A DNA stretch of 14,017 nt, taken from Actinomycetota bacterium. Its GTDB lineage: Bacteria > Actinomycetota > Actinomycetes > S36-B12. Shown here piece after piece: positions 1-5,961 of this stretch. Position 1 is the stretch's first letter, and each line of letters opens with the position of its first letter. The stretch is taken from contig VGBQ01000047.1 in the NCBI GenBank assembly GCA_016870425.1, forward strand, positions 1-14,017, read 5' to 3'. A program made the translations under genes and the position numbers. The notes beneath the pieces are model-generated. The model was given only the letters and a program-made list of their open reading frames with translations. It searched no databases and was not told the DNA's origin.

Positions 1-488
1 CCGCCCATCGCGGTGGCGAGTCCGAGTGAGACGCTGCGGCCGCGGCCGTCCTTGTCGGCCGACTCGCTGAGCGCCGTGAGCGCCCCGGAGTATTCGCCCC
101 CGACGGAGAAGCCCTGCATGAGTCGCATGACGGTGAGCAGGACGGGAGCCCAGACACCGATCTGGTCGTACGTCGGCAGGATCGTGGTGATGAAGAGCGG
201 GACGAGCATGAGCGTGGTCGACAGGACGAGGGCATACCTGCGGCCCTTCGTGTCGCCGAGTCTGCCGATGACGAGTCCGCCGATGGGGCGAGCGAGATAG
301 CCGACGGCGAATGTGACGAAGGTGAGGATGAGCCCGGTGGCCTCGTTTCCAGTGGGGTAGAAGACCTGCTGCAAGGTGGTGGCGAGCAAGCCGTAGACCA
401 TGAAGTCGTACCACTCGATGACGACGCCGCTGGTGGTGAACAGGCGATTGCGTCGGCGTTCGCGGTCGGTGAGGCGGGTCGCTTGCAC
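1..488 (-). CDS. MHS-type MFS transporter, N-terminal part (cut by left edge)
   Basis: This encodes the first 162 residues of a secondary transporter of the major facilitator superfamily, metabolite:H+ symporter group (ProP/ShiA-like). The protein would sit in the cytoplasmic membrane and import a small solute with protons; the substrate cannot be read from this part. Residues 21-33 (GVVIEWYDFMVYG) are the typical MHS first-helix signature, and residues near 78-87 (GRLGDTKGRR) are the MFS loop between helices 2 and 3. Further hydrophobic segments and a QGFSVGGEYSGA segment, typical of the helix 4-5 region, follow. I chose the GTG at 488 because a TATGCT element ends exactly six bases upstream, fitting a leaderless transcript; a nearby ATG at 499 is in another frame. 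The gene follows tRNA-Arg on the same strand after 34 bases, so read-through from the tRNA is also possible. The family is certain, the substrate is unknown. Confidence 0.9.
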   Translation of the reverse strand, partial: MQATRLTDRERRRNRLFTTSGVVIEWYDFMVYGLLATTLQQVFYPTGNEATGLILTFVTFAVGYLARPIGGLVIGRLGDTKGRRYALVLSTTLMLVPLFITTILPTYDQIGVWAPVLLTVMRLMQGFSVGGEYSGALTALSESADKDGRGRSVSLGLATAMG

Positions 489-494
489 GCCCGC

Positions 495-500
495 AGCATA
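495..500 (-). promoter_or_regulatory. -10 element (TATGCT) for the MHS transporter gene
   Basis: The minus strand reads TATGCT, six bases, then GTG. This fits the actinobacterial TANNNT -10 element with transcription starting on the first base of the start codon. No good -35 element is visible, and there is no Shine-Dalgarno sequence before the GTG. Confidence 0.55.
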
Positions 501-522
501 GGGACAGCGGTGACGCCGTAAG

Positions 523-595
523 CGCCCCCGGCAGGATTCGAACCTGCGACCTTCGGTACCGGAAACCGGCGCTCTATCCCCTGAGCTACGGGGGC
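523..595 (-). tRNA. tRNA-Arg, anticodon CCG
   Basis: The 73-base minus-strand cloverleaf has a perfect 7-bp acceptor stem (GCCCCCG/CGGGGGC), a GCTC/GAGC D stem, and a GCAGG/CCTGC T stem around TTCGAAT. The anticodon loop TTCCGGT gives anticodon CCG, which reads the arginine codon CGG. CCA is not encoded, as is usual in actinobacteria, and the discriminator base is G. One anticodon-stem pair, 27-43, is C-A instead of a Watson-Crick pair; the other four pairs are sound. It lies about 1 kb from argS, on the opposite strand. No integrase or repeated 3' tRNA end is seen, so there is no sign that it is an attachment site. Confidence 0.96.
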
Positions 596-620
596 TGGGG
601 AGGACTGAGGGTAACAGTCG

Positions 621-626
621 AGGCTA
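621..626 (-). promoter_or_regulatory. Candidate tRNA-Arg -10 element (TAGCCT), proximal copy
   Basis: On the minus strand TAGCCT lies in repeat copy 1. A start about seven bases downstream, near 614, would give a precursor with roughly 18 extra bases before the mature tRNA 5' end at 595. The same hexamer is placed as a -10 before lysA and rho in this window. A second identical copy lies at 639-644. No convincing -35 element is seen for either. Confidence 0.5.
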
Positions 627-638
627 GGACGGCAGTCG

Positions 639-644
639 AGGCTA
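639..644 (-). promoter_or_regulatory. Candidate tRNA-Arg -10 element (TAGCCT), distal copy
   Basis: This is the second copy of the hexamer, created by the tandem duplication. Its TAG is also the stop codon of the upstream membrane protein gene. A start near 632 would give a tRNA precursor about 18 bases longer than the proximal promoter does. Whether both copies work cannot be told from sequence. Confidence 0.35.
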
Positions 645-935
645 GGACGAGAACCAGCGCGGAGGGCCGGCAAGGAGTGCCGTAGCAAAGGACCCCAGCG
701 CGGCGCCGAGACCCATCGATGTGCCGGTGAGCACGAACGGCGTGAAGAGCCAGCCCACAACGAAGGCGATGCTTCCGAAGACGAGTGCGCTGATCACGGC
801 GAAAGCGAACCGGCCGCCTGGCTTGTCGGCGCCCTTCCTGGCGACCTCGGAGCCGGACTTCTTGGCGGGCGTGGCGCCAGGCTGCTGTGTCGTCTGGGAC
901 ACCTGGGCGAGCAGCTTCTCGATGTCGTCGCTCAT
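642..935 (-). CDS. Small membrane protein of unknown function, 97 aa
   Basis: I do not recognise this family. The first 12 residues look helical and charged (MSDDIEKLLAQV). Residues 13-42 are a polar, Gln/Lys/Gly-rich linker. Two hydrophobic segments follow, about residues 43-64 and 67-90, separated by a Thr-Pro turn; both are rich in small residues (GLGAALGSF). The protein ends PPRWFSS. This predicts a cytosolic N terminus and a two-helix hairpin in the membrane. An in-frame ATG at 1031 exists, but it would read through the csp terminator hairpin, so I prefer the ATG at 935. That start is preceded by a weak purine-rich stretch (GGTGAAGATGG). A small hairpin (954-969) lies in its leader. It sits between csp and tRNA-Arg on the same strand; nothing nearby explains its role. 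Confidence 0.72.
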   Translation of the reverse strand: MSDDIEKLLAQVSQTTQQPGATPAKKSGSEVARKGADKPGGRFAFAVISALVFGSIAFVVGWLFTPFVLTGTSMGLGAALGSFATALLAGPPRWFSS

Positions 936-1000
936 GAATCCATCTTCACCCAGGGACGCGCCCGCGTCCACACGACGGTCCAGCGGTGCTGGGAAAGCGG

Positions 1001-1030
1001 TGAGGCCCGCCCCCTGGGGGGCGGGCCTCA
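1001..1030 (-). terminator. csp transcription terminator hairpin
   Basis: A perfect inverted repeat with 14-bp arms (1001-1014 and 1017-1030) and two central bases; a realistic loop takes four or more bases. It begins 35 bases after the csp stop codon in the csp direction. The bases after it on that strand (CCGCTTTCCC) have only a short T run, as is common for actinobacterial terminators. It separates csp from the membrane protein gene. Confidence 0.8.
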
Positions 1031-1064
1031 TACGCTGGCTTAGCGCCAGGTCAAGTCGGCGACG

Positions 1065-1268
1065 TCAGATGATGCGGACGTTGTCGGCCTGGGGGCCCTT
1101 GGGGCCCTGGACGATGTCGAACTCGACCGTCTGGTTCTCGTCGAGGCTGCGGTAGCCGTCGGCCTGGATGGCGGTGAAGTGCACGAAAACATCGGCACCT
1201 CCGTCAGCCTGAGCGATGAAGCCGAAGCCCTTCTCGGCGTTGAACCACTTCACAGTTCCCTGTGCCAT
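1065..1268 (-). CDS. Cold-shock protein, CspA family
   Basis: A 67-residue single-domain protein, the normal length for the CspA family. It is a five-stranded OB fold that binds single-stranded RNA and DNA and melts RNA secondary structure in the cytoplasm. RNP1 is K13-GFGF-I18 and RNP2 is V27-FVHF-31, with the usual VKWFN start of strand 1 at residues 6-10. The C-terminal PKGPQADNV segment is typical of actinobacterial members. The ATG at 1268 has an AGGAG nine bases upstream (1278-1282), so the start is secure. The gene faces away from argS and ends at a strong hairpin, so it is probably transcribed alone. The 269-bp region upstream may hold a long leader of the kind known for csp genes. 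It cannot be assigned to a particular paralogue (CspA, CspB and so on) by eye. Confidence 0.97.
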   Translation of the reverse strand: MAQGTVKWFNAEKGFGFIAQADGGADVFVHFTAIQADGYRSLDENQTVEFDIVQGPKGPQADNVRII

Positions 1269-1315
1269 GCGGGGTAACTCCTACTGCTGGGATCCCTATC
1301 GTGCGGATACGTGGT

Positions 1316-1336
1316 CGCCGGGCACCTCGCCCGGCG
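1316..1336 (-). other. Hairpin in the csp upstream region
   Basis: On the csp strand, CGCCGGGC and GCCCGGCG form a perfect 8-bp stem around the five-base loop GAGGT. It lies 48-68 bases before the csp start codon. If transcribed, it would be a very stable leader element; a role in temperature response is only a guess from what is known of csp leaders in other bacteria. Confidence 0.5.
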
Positions 1337-1461
1337 GGCTGATGGTGCGAGCCGACGTCCCGCCCTCGGGTCTCCCCTGGGAGCTTGGGTGTCGAAGCCG
1401 GCGATTGCCCGCCGTCCGCGACGCCCACGAACGGTGGTTCATGTGCAGCACAGCCATCGTG

Positions 1462-1467
1462 ACCGTA
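1462..1467 (-). promoter_or_regulatory. Possible upstream -10 element (TACGGT) for csp
   Basis: TACGGT on the minus strand fits TANNNT. A start near 1455 would give csp a leader of about 185 bases. No clear -35 is seen, and nearer elements (for example TAGGGA around 1293-1298) are possible alternatives. Confidence 0.3.
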
Positions 1468-1525
1468 GCACGCTCCCTCCCTGTGGGGGGAGCTATCCAC
1501 AGACCCTGACCGGTCCGGCGACGAT

Positions 1526-1531
1526 TACGCT
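1526..1531 (+). promoter_or_regulatory. argS -10 element (TACGCT), leaderless start
   Basis: TACGCT is followed by six bases and then the argS ATG at 1538, so transcription should begin on the A of the start codon. There is no Shine-Dalgarno sequence before argS, which supports a leaderless transcript. The -35 region is weak. Confidence 0.65.
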
Positions 1532-1537
1532 CCGCAC

Positions 1538-3196
1538 ATGACCCCCGAGGAGTTGGCGGCAGAGGTGCGCGGCTGTGTCGTGACGCTGCAGGCTGAAGGG
1601 GCACTCACGGGGGAGCTGCCGGACGACGTCGTCATCGAAAGGCCCAAGAACCGAGACCGCGGGGACTACGCCACTCCGGTGGCCTTGACGCTCGCCAAGT
1701 CGGCGGGGCGTCCGCCCCGGGAGGTCGCCGCCCTGATCGCCGGGAGATTGGCTGAGGCGGAGGGCATCGACGAGGTCGACGTCGCCGGCCCCGGTTTCAT
1801 CAACATCCGGCTCGCCGCCGACGCCCAGGGAGCCCTGGCTTCTCAGGTCGTGGAGGCCGGTGCTGACTACGGCCATGGCAGCCTGCTCGCGGGGCGGCGA
1901 TTCAATGTCGAATTCATCTCCGCCAACCCGACCGGGCCGATCCATCTGGGCCACACTCGCTGGGCGGCTGTCGGCGATGCCCTCGCTCGGGTGCTCGCCG
2001 CTTCCGGCGCGGAGGTGTCGACGGAGTTCTACATCAATGACCGCGGCGTGCAGATGGATCGATTCGGTGCCTCGGTCATGGCCGTGGCTCACGGTGGGCC
2101 CGTGCCGGAGGACGGCTACCACGGGGCCTACATCACCGACCTGGCCGCGAGGATTGTCGCCGAGCACCCGGAGTTCCTGACGCTGCCCGCCGAGGAGGAA
2201 CTCGTCGCCTTCCGGGAGGCGGCGTACTCGCTCCAACTCGCCGAGCAGCAGCAGGTGCTCGAGTTATTCCGGACGCACTTCGACACGTGGTATTCCGAGC
2301 GCTCGCTGCACGAGTCGGGTGCGGTGGAGCGGGGGATGGCCCGGCTGCGCGAGCAGGGTCATGTCTTCGAGCTCGACGGGGCCACGTGGCTGCGCACGAC
2401 CGACTTCGGGGATGACAAGGACCGCGTGCTCGTCAAGGCCGACGGCGAACTCACCTACTTCGCCTCCGACACCGCCTACTACGTCGACAAGCGGACCCGG
2501 GGCTTCACGACGTCGATCTACCTCCTCGGAGCCGACCATCACGGCTACGTCAATCGCCTGCGTGCAGTCGCGGCCTGCGCGGGCGATGACATGGACGTGA
2601 GCGTCGAGGTGCTGATCGGTCAACTCGTGAAGATGATGCGTGATGGCCAGGAGGTAAAACTCTCCAAGCGTGCTGGCACGCTCATCACGCTTGAGGAGCT
2701 CGTCGAAGAGGTGGGTGTGGACGCCGCCCGCTACTCCCTGATCCGCTATCCGGTCGACTCCCCTCTCACCTTGGATCTCGACCTCCTGGTGCAGCGGACC
2801 AACGACAACCCTGTCTTCTACGTGCAGTACGCCCACGCCCGCGTGAGCTCCGTGATGCGCAATGCGGCCGACCTGGGGATCGACTGGCGATCGCAGGGCT
2901 ACGACCCGGCACTACTCGTGCACGAGCGCGAGGGGGAGTTGCTCCGCGCGCTTGCGGAGTTCCCCGCGGTTGTGGCCTCCGCCGCCGAACTCCGCGAGCC
3001 GCATCGCGTCCCGCGCTACCTCGAGTCGCTCGCGACGGCGTACCACCGCTTCTACGACGTGTGCCGGGTCCTCCCGCGTGGCGATGAGCCGACGGAGCCG
3101 ATCCATCTCGCGCGTCTCTGGCTGTGCGCTGCGACGCGTCAGGTGCTGGCCAACGGTCTCGCGCTGTGCGGGGTCACGGCACCCGATCGGATGTAG
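1538..3196 (+). CDS. argS: Arginyl-tRNA synthetase
   Basis: This cytoplasmic class I aminoacyl-tRNA synthetase charges tRNA-Arg with arginine using ATP; the enzyme needs the tRNA for amino acid activation. At 552 residues it has the normal length. An N-terminal additional domain (about 1-85), which recognises the tRNA elbow, comes first. The Rossmann catalytic core follows, with the HIGH-type motif H136-LG-H139 inside ANPTGPIHLGH and a KMSKS-type motif K374-LSK-R378. The C-terminal DALR anticodon-binding domain begins near YVQYAHAR (428-435). The ATG at 1538 directly follows the leaderless promoter arrangement. The gene opens the argS-lysA-hom-thrC-thrB block and diverges from csp; lysA begins 24 bases after its stop. 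Nothing in it looks damaged. Confidence 0.98.
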   Translation: MTPEELAAEVRGCVVTLQAEGALTGELPDDVVIERPKNRDRGDYATPVALTLAKSAGRPPREVAALIAGRLAEAEGIDEVDVAGPGFINIRLAADAQGALASQVVEAGADYGHGSLLAGRRFNVEFISANPTGPIHLGHTRWAAVGDALARVLAASGAEVSTEFYINDRGVQMDRFGASVMAVAHGGPVPEDGYHGAYITDLAARIVAEHPEFLTLPAEEELVAFREAAYSLQLAEQQQVLELFRTHFDTWYSERSLHESGAVERGMARLREQGHVFELDGATWLRTTDFGDDKDRVLVKADGELTYFASDTAYYVDKRTRGFTTSIYLLGADHHGYVNRLRAVAACAGDDMDVSVEVLIGQLVKMMRDGQEVKLSKRAGTLITLEELVEEVGVDAARYSLIRYPVDSPLTLDLDLLVQRTNDNPVFYVQYAHARVSSVMRNAADLGIDWRSQGYDPALLVHEREGELLRALAEFPAVVASAAELREPHRVPRYLESLATAYHRFYDVCRVLPRGDEPTEPIHLARLWLCAATRQVLANGLALCGVTAPDRM

Positions 3197-3208
3197 AGGA
3201 CCCGGCGC

Positions 3209-3214
3209 TAGCCT
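3209..3214 (+). promoter_or_regulatory. lysA -10 element (TAGCCT), leaderless start
   Basis: Within the 24-base argS-lysA gap, TAGCCT is followed by six bases and the lysA ATG at 3221. This is the same geometry as at argS and the left-edge transporter gene, and lysA too has no Shine-Dalgarno sequence. It suggests that lysA has its own promoter besides any read-through from argS. Confidence 0.65.
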
Positions 3215-3220
3215 TGCGCT

Positions 3221-4630
3221 ATGCGCGCGCATCCTGCTGGCCCTCGGCACGGAGAAGTCCTTTCCTCTTCGAACGCGCCCGCGATTCCGTCGGGCGATCC
3301 GGCTGCCCTCGATGCGGCCGTGTGGCCCCTCGGCGCGCACCGCAACGGCCAGGGCGCTCTCGTCGTCGGCGGGGTGGACGTGCGCGACGCCGCACGTGAC
3401 TTCGGCACCCCTCTCTTCCTGCTCGATGAAGCTGACTTCCGGGCTCGGGCCGCTGGCTTCCGAGTCGCCTACGACCCTGGTCGCACGGACATCTACTACG
3501 CGGCGAAGGCCTTCCTCTGCACGACGGTTGCGCGCTGGGCGGTCGAGGAAGGCCTGGGCATTGACGTGGCGAGCGGAGGCGAACTGGCCGTGGCTGTCGT
3601 GGCGGGTGTGCCCGGCGGACGGCTGCTCCTGCACGGCAACAACAAGTCGCGGGGGGAGATCCGGCGCGCCCTGGAGTCCGGCGTTGGCCGCATCGTGGTG
3701 GACGCTCCCGCTGAGGTGGATCGCATCGCCGAGGTGGCACGTGACATGGGTGTGCGTGCGTCGGTGCTCGTGCGGGTGACCGTCGGAGTGGAAGCGCACA
3801 CGCACGAATTCATCGCGACTGCCCACGAGGACCAGAAGTTCGGCCTCTCCCTCGCGTCCGGGGCGGCGTACGACGTCATCGTGCGCATCGCGGGCATGGA
3901 TGTGCTGGACTTCCGCGGCCTGCACTCGCACATCGGTTCGCAGATCTTCGACGCCGCGGGATTCGAGGTCGCTGCCATGCGTCTTGTAGGCCTGATGGGT
4001 GAATTGCACGCCGAGGGCATCGAGGTTGCCGAGCTCAACCTGGGCGGCGGCATGGGCATCGCCTATGTGTCGGACGATGACCCGCTCGAGGCCGGCGCGA
4101 TGGCCAAGGCCATCGAGTCGATCGTCGACGAGGCATGTGCTCGCGCGCATCTGCCCGTGCCGCGCCTTGCCTTCGAGCCTGGGCGCGCGATCGTGGGCCC
4201 GTCGGCGATCACGGTCTACGAGGTGGGCACCGTCAAGCCGGTCGAACTCGACCATGGGCACCAGCGCGTCTACGTGTCCGTCGACGGTGGCATGAGCGAC
4301 AACATCCGGACAGCTCTCTACGACGCGGACTACACCGTGACGCTCGCATCGCGTGTGTCGACGGCCGCCCCGATGCTCTGCCGGGTCGTGGGCAAGCACT
4401 GCGAGAGCGGCGATGTCGTCGTGCGCGATGCGTGGCTGCCCGGGGATCTCCGCGAAGGCGACCTGCTGGCGGTCGCCGCCACGGGCGCCTACTGCCGCTC
4501 CATGGCCTCTCAGTACAACTACCTTCCGCGCCCGGCCGTCGTGGCGGCCCGTGACGGCAACTGCACGGTCATGCTCCGGCGCGAGACCGAGGAGGACCTC
4601 CTCGCCCTCGATCCGGGAGCGGCGGTCTGA
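3221..4630 (+). CDS. lysA: Diaminopimelate decarboxylase
   Basis: LysA removes CO2 from meso-diaminopimelate to give L-lysine, the last step of the pathway, using pyridoxal phosphate in the cytoplasm. It is a fold-type III (alanine racemase-like) enzyme of 469 residues. The cofactor lysine is K96 in YYAAKAF. H235-SHIGSQ-241 and E319-PGR-322 belong to the phosphate-binding barrel, and C394-ESGD-398 supplies the active-site cysteine from the partner subunit. TGAYCRSMASQYN near the C terminus is also typical. The first residues (MRAHPAGPRH) resemble other actinobacterial LysA starts, which supports the ATG at 3221 although no ribosome binding site precedes it. Its neighbours make threonine from the same aspartate semialdehyde branch point. 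Confidence 0.98.
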   Translation: MRAHPAGPRHGEVLSSSNAPAIPSGDPAALDAAVWPLGAHRNGQGALVVGGVDVRDAARDFGTPLFLLDEADFRARAAGFRVAYDPGRTDIYYAAKAFLCTTVARWAVEEGLGIDVASGGELAVAVVAGVPGGRLLLHGNNKSRGEIRRALESGVGRIVVDAPAEVDRIAEVARDMGVRASVLVRVTVGVEAHTHEFIATAHEDQKFGLSLASGAAYDVIVRIAGMDVLDFRGLHSHIGSQIFDAAGFEVAAMRLVGLMGELHAEGIEVAELNLGGGMGIAYVSDDDPLEAGAMAKAIESIVDEACARAHLPVPRLAFEPGRAIVGPSAITVYEVGTVKPVELDHGHQRVYVSVDGGMSDNIRTALYDADYTVTLASRVSTAAPMLCRVVGKHCESGDVVVRDAWLPGDLREGDLLAVAATGAYCRSMASQYNYLPRPAVVAARDGNCTVMLRRETEEDLLALDPGAAV

Positions 4631-4649
4631 GAGGCTAGGGCCTTCACCC

Positions 4650-4668
4650 GAGCCCCCAGGGAGCCCCC
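4650..4668 (+). promoter_or_regulatory. hom ribosome binding site within a short direct repeat
   Basis: AGGGAG (4658-4663) lies five bases before the hom ATG and fixes the start. It lies between and partly within two copies of GAGCCCCC (4650-4657 and 4661-4668). A TAGGGC at 4636-4641 might be a weak -10 element, but its last base does not fit TANNNT. Confidence 0.6.
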
Positions 4669-5961
4669 ATGTCCGCGCCGATCACCGTCGCCCTGCTGGG
4701 CGGGGGCACCGTCGGAGCCCAGGTGGCCCGGCTCATCGTCGAGCAATCCGATGATCTCGAGGCGCGCGTCGGCGCGCCGCTTGAACTCGTGGGCGTCGCC
4801 GTGCGCGACGCATCGCGGTCGCGCGAGGGAGTCCCTGCGAATCTCATCACCGACGACGCCGAGGCCCTGGTCGCGCGCGGCAGCAACATCGTTGTCGAGG
4901 TCATGGGTGGCATCGAGCCGGCCCGCACGCTGATCCTGCAGGCTATGTCGGCGGGCTCATCCGTCGTGACGGCCAACAAGGCCCTGCTCGCCGCAGATGG
5001 CGCAACCCTCTACGCCGCCGCCGAGGCCAACGGCGTCGACCTCTACTTCGAGGCGTCCGTCGCTGGCGCGATCCCCCTGCTGCGCCCGCTGCGCGAGTCC
5101 CTGGCCGGAGACCGCATCGTGAAGGTGCTCGGCATCGTCAACGGCACGACCAACTTCATCCTGAGCAAGATGGACGAGGAAGGCGCCGACTATGCCGACG
5201 TACTCGCCGAGGCGCAGCGCCTGGGCTACGCCGAGGCTGACCCGACGGCCGATGTCGGCGGGCTCGACGCTGCCGCCAAGGCGGCCATCCTCGCCGAGCT
5301 CGCCTTCCACACGCGCGTGACCTTCGACGACGTCACCTGTGAGGGGATCACGGGCGTGACGTCGGCTGACGTCGCGGCAGCCCGCGACATGGGCTTCGTC
5401 ATCAAACTCCTTGCTGTGGCTGAGCGCACGGACGACGGCCGCGGCGTCATCGTGCGCGTGCATCCCACGATGGTGCCGCGCGATCATCCGCTCGCGAGCG
5501 TCCGCGATGCGTTCAACGCGGTCTTCGTCGAGGCTGAGAGCGCTGGCGAGATGATGTTCTACGGGCGAGGTGCAGGCGGCGCACCCACGGCCAGTGCGGT
5601 GCTCGGCGATGTGGTCGCCGTTGCTCGCAACCTCCGCTCGGGGGGGCGGGGCCCCCGTGAGTCGACGTACGCCGATCTGGAGATCCGCGGCATCGGTGAG
5701 GCCCGCACGCGCTACTACGTCAACCTCGACGTGGCCGACCGACCGGGTGTGCTCGCCACCGTGGCTCGCGCATTCTCTGACAACGGCGTCAGCATCCAGG
5801 TCGTGAGGCAGGAGGGCCACGGGGATGATGCCGGTCTCATCGTGCGCACCCACATGGCCACGGATGGTGACCTCAGTCGCACCATCGACACCCTGCGAGG
5901 ACTCGACGTCGTCAAGCAGGTTGTTGGCGTGATGCGCGTCGAGGGCGAGGCCGGTCCATGA
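4669..5961 (+). CDS. hom: Homoserine dehydrogenase with C-terminal ACT domain
   Basis: Reduces L-aspartate semialdehyde to L-homoserine with NAD(P)H, the entry to threonine and methionine synthesis. The 430-residue monofunctional form has three parts. The Rossmann NAD(P) domain contains G11-GGTVG-16 and T101-ANK-104. The catalytic domain contains GIVNGTTNFIL and the family signature DPTADVGGLDAAAK, with the catalytic D200 and K204. The ACT domain runs from about residue 349, marked by VADRPGVLATVARAFSDNGV. In related actinobacterial enzymes (corynebacteria) the ACT tail mediates threonine inhibition, so the same is likely here. No aspartokinase is fused or nearby. The ATG has a good ribosome binding site, and its stop overlaps the thrC start as ATGA, which implies translational coupling. 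Confidence 0.98.
   Translation: MSAPITVALLGGGTVGAQVARLIVEQSDDLEARVGAPLELVGVAVRDASRSREGVPANLITDDAEALVARGSNIVVEVMGGIEPARTLILQAMSAGSSVVTANKALLAADGATLYAAAEANGVDLYFEASVAGAIPLLRPLRESLAGDRIVKVLGIVNGTTNFILSKMDEEGADYADVLAEAQRLGYAEADPTADVGGLDAAAKAAILAELAFHTRVTFDDVTCEGITGVTSADVAAARDMGFVIKLLAVAERTDDGRGVIVRVHPTMVPRDHPLASVRDAFNAVFVEAESAGEMMFYGRGAGGAPTASAVLGDVVAVARNLRSGGRGPRESTYADLEIRGIGEARTRYYVNLDVADRPGVLATVARAFSDNGVSIQVVRQEGHGDDAGLIVRTHMATDGDLSRTIDTLRGLDVVKQVVGVMRVEGEAGP

Larger units (their letters stand above)
615..649. repeat. Direct tandem repeat, two 17-bp copies with 18-bp period
   Basis: The 17-bp sequence CAGTCGAGGCTAGGACG occurs at 615-631 and again, without mismatch, at 633-649, with one base between. 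The right copy includes the last codons and stop of the small membrane protein gene. On the minus strand each copy contains TAGCCT. Confidence 0.95.
1269..1537. other. Divergent intergenic region between csp and argS
   Basis: No convincing gene is present. On the csp side I see its ribosome binding site (1278-1282), a GC hairpin (1316-1336) and a possible upstream -10 element (1462-1467). On the argS side I see a GC-rich hairpin (1472-1493, nine pairs including one G-T) and the argS -10 element (1526-1531). A minus-strand frame of 53 codons (1296-1457) lies wholly within the possible csp leader; coding is doubtful. Confidence 0.7.

Noticed and set aside
523..595. tRNA-Arg as a possible integration site for a mobile element.
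   Set aside because: No integrase gene, no second copy of the tRNA 3' end and no change in base composition is visible in the window.
936..1031. N-terminal extension of the small membrane protein to ATG 1031.
   Set aside because: The extension would encode the csp terminator hairpin and adds a sequence unlike a protein start; ATG 935 gives a sensible N terminus.
1493..1501. CTATCCACA, one base from the E. coli DnaA box TTATCCACA, near a GC hairpin in the csp-argS gap.
   Set aside because: A single near-match without a cluster, without an AT-rich unwinding region and without dnaA or dnaN nearby is expected by chance and does not support an origin.
2912..4399. Long open frame on the minus strand opposite argS and lysA (495 codons).
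   Set aside because: High-GC codon use opens the opposite frame by itself; the plus strand holds intact enzymes with all active-site motifs, and the minus translation has no recognisable domain.
4636..4641. TAGGGC before hom as a promoter.
   Set aside because: The last base does not fit TANNNT and spacing from hom is not distinctive; hom has a good ribosome binding site and can be read from the lysA transcript.
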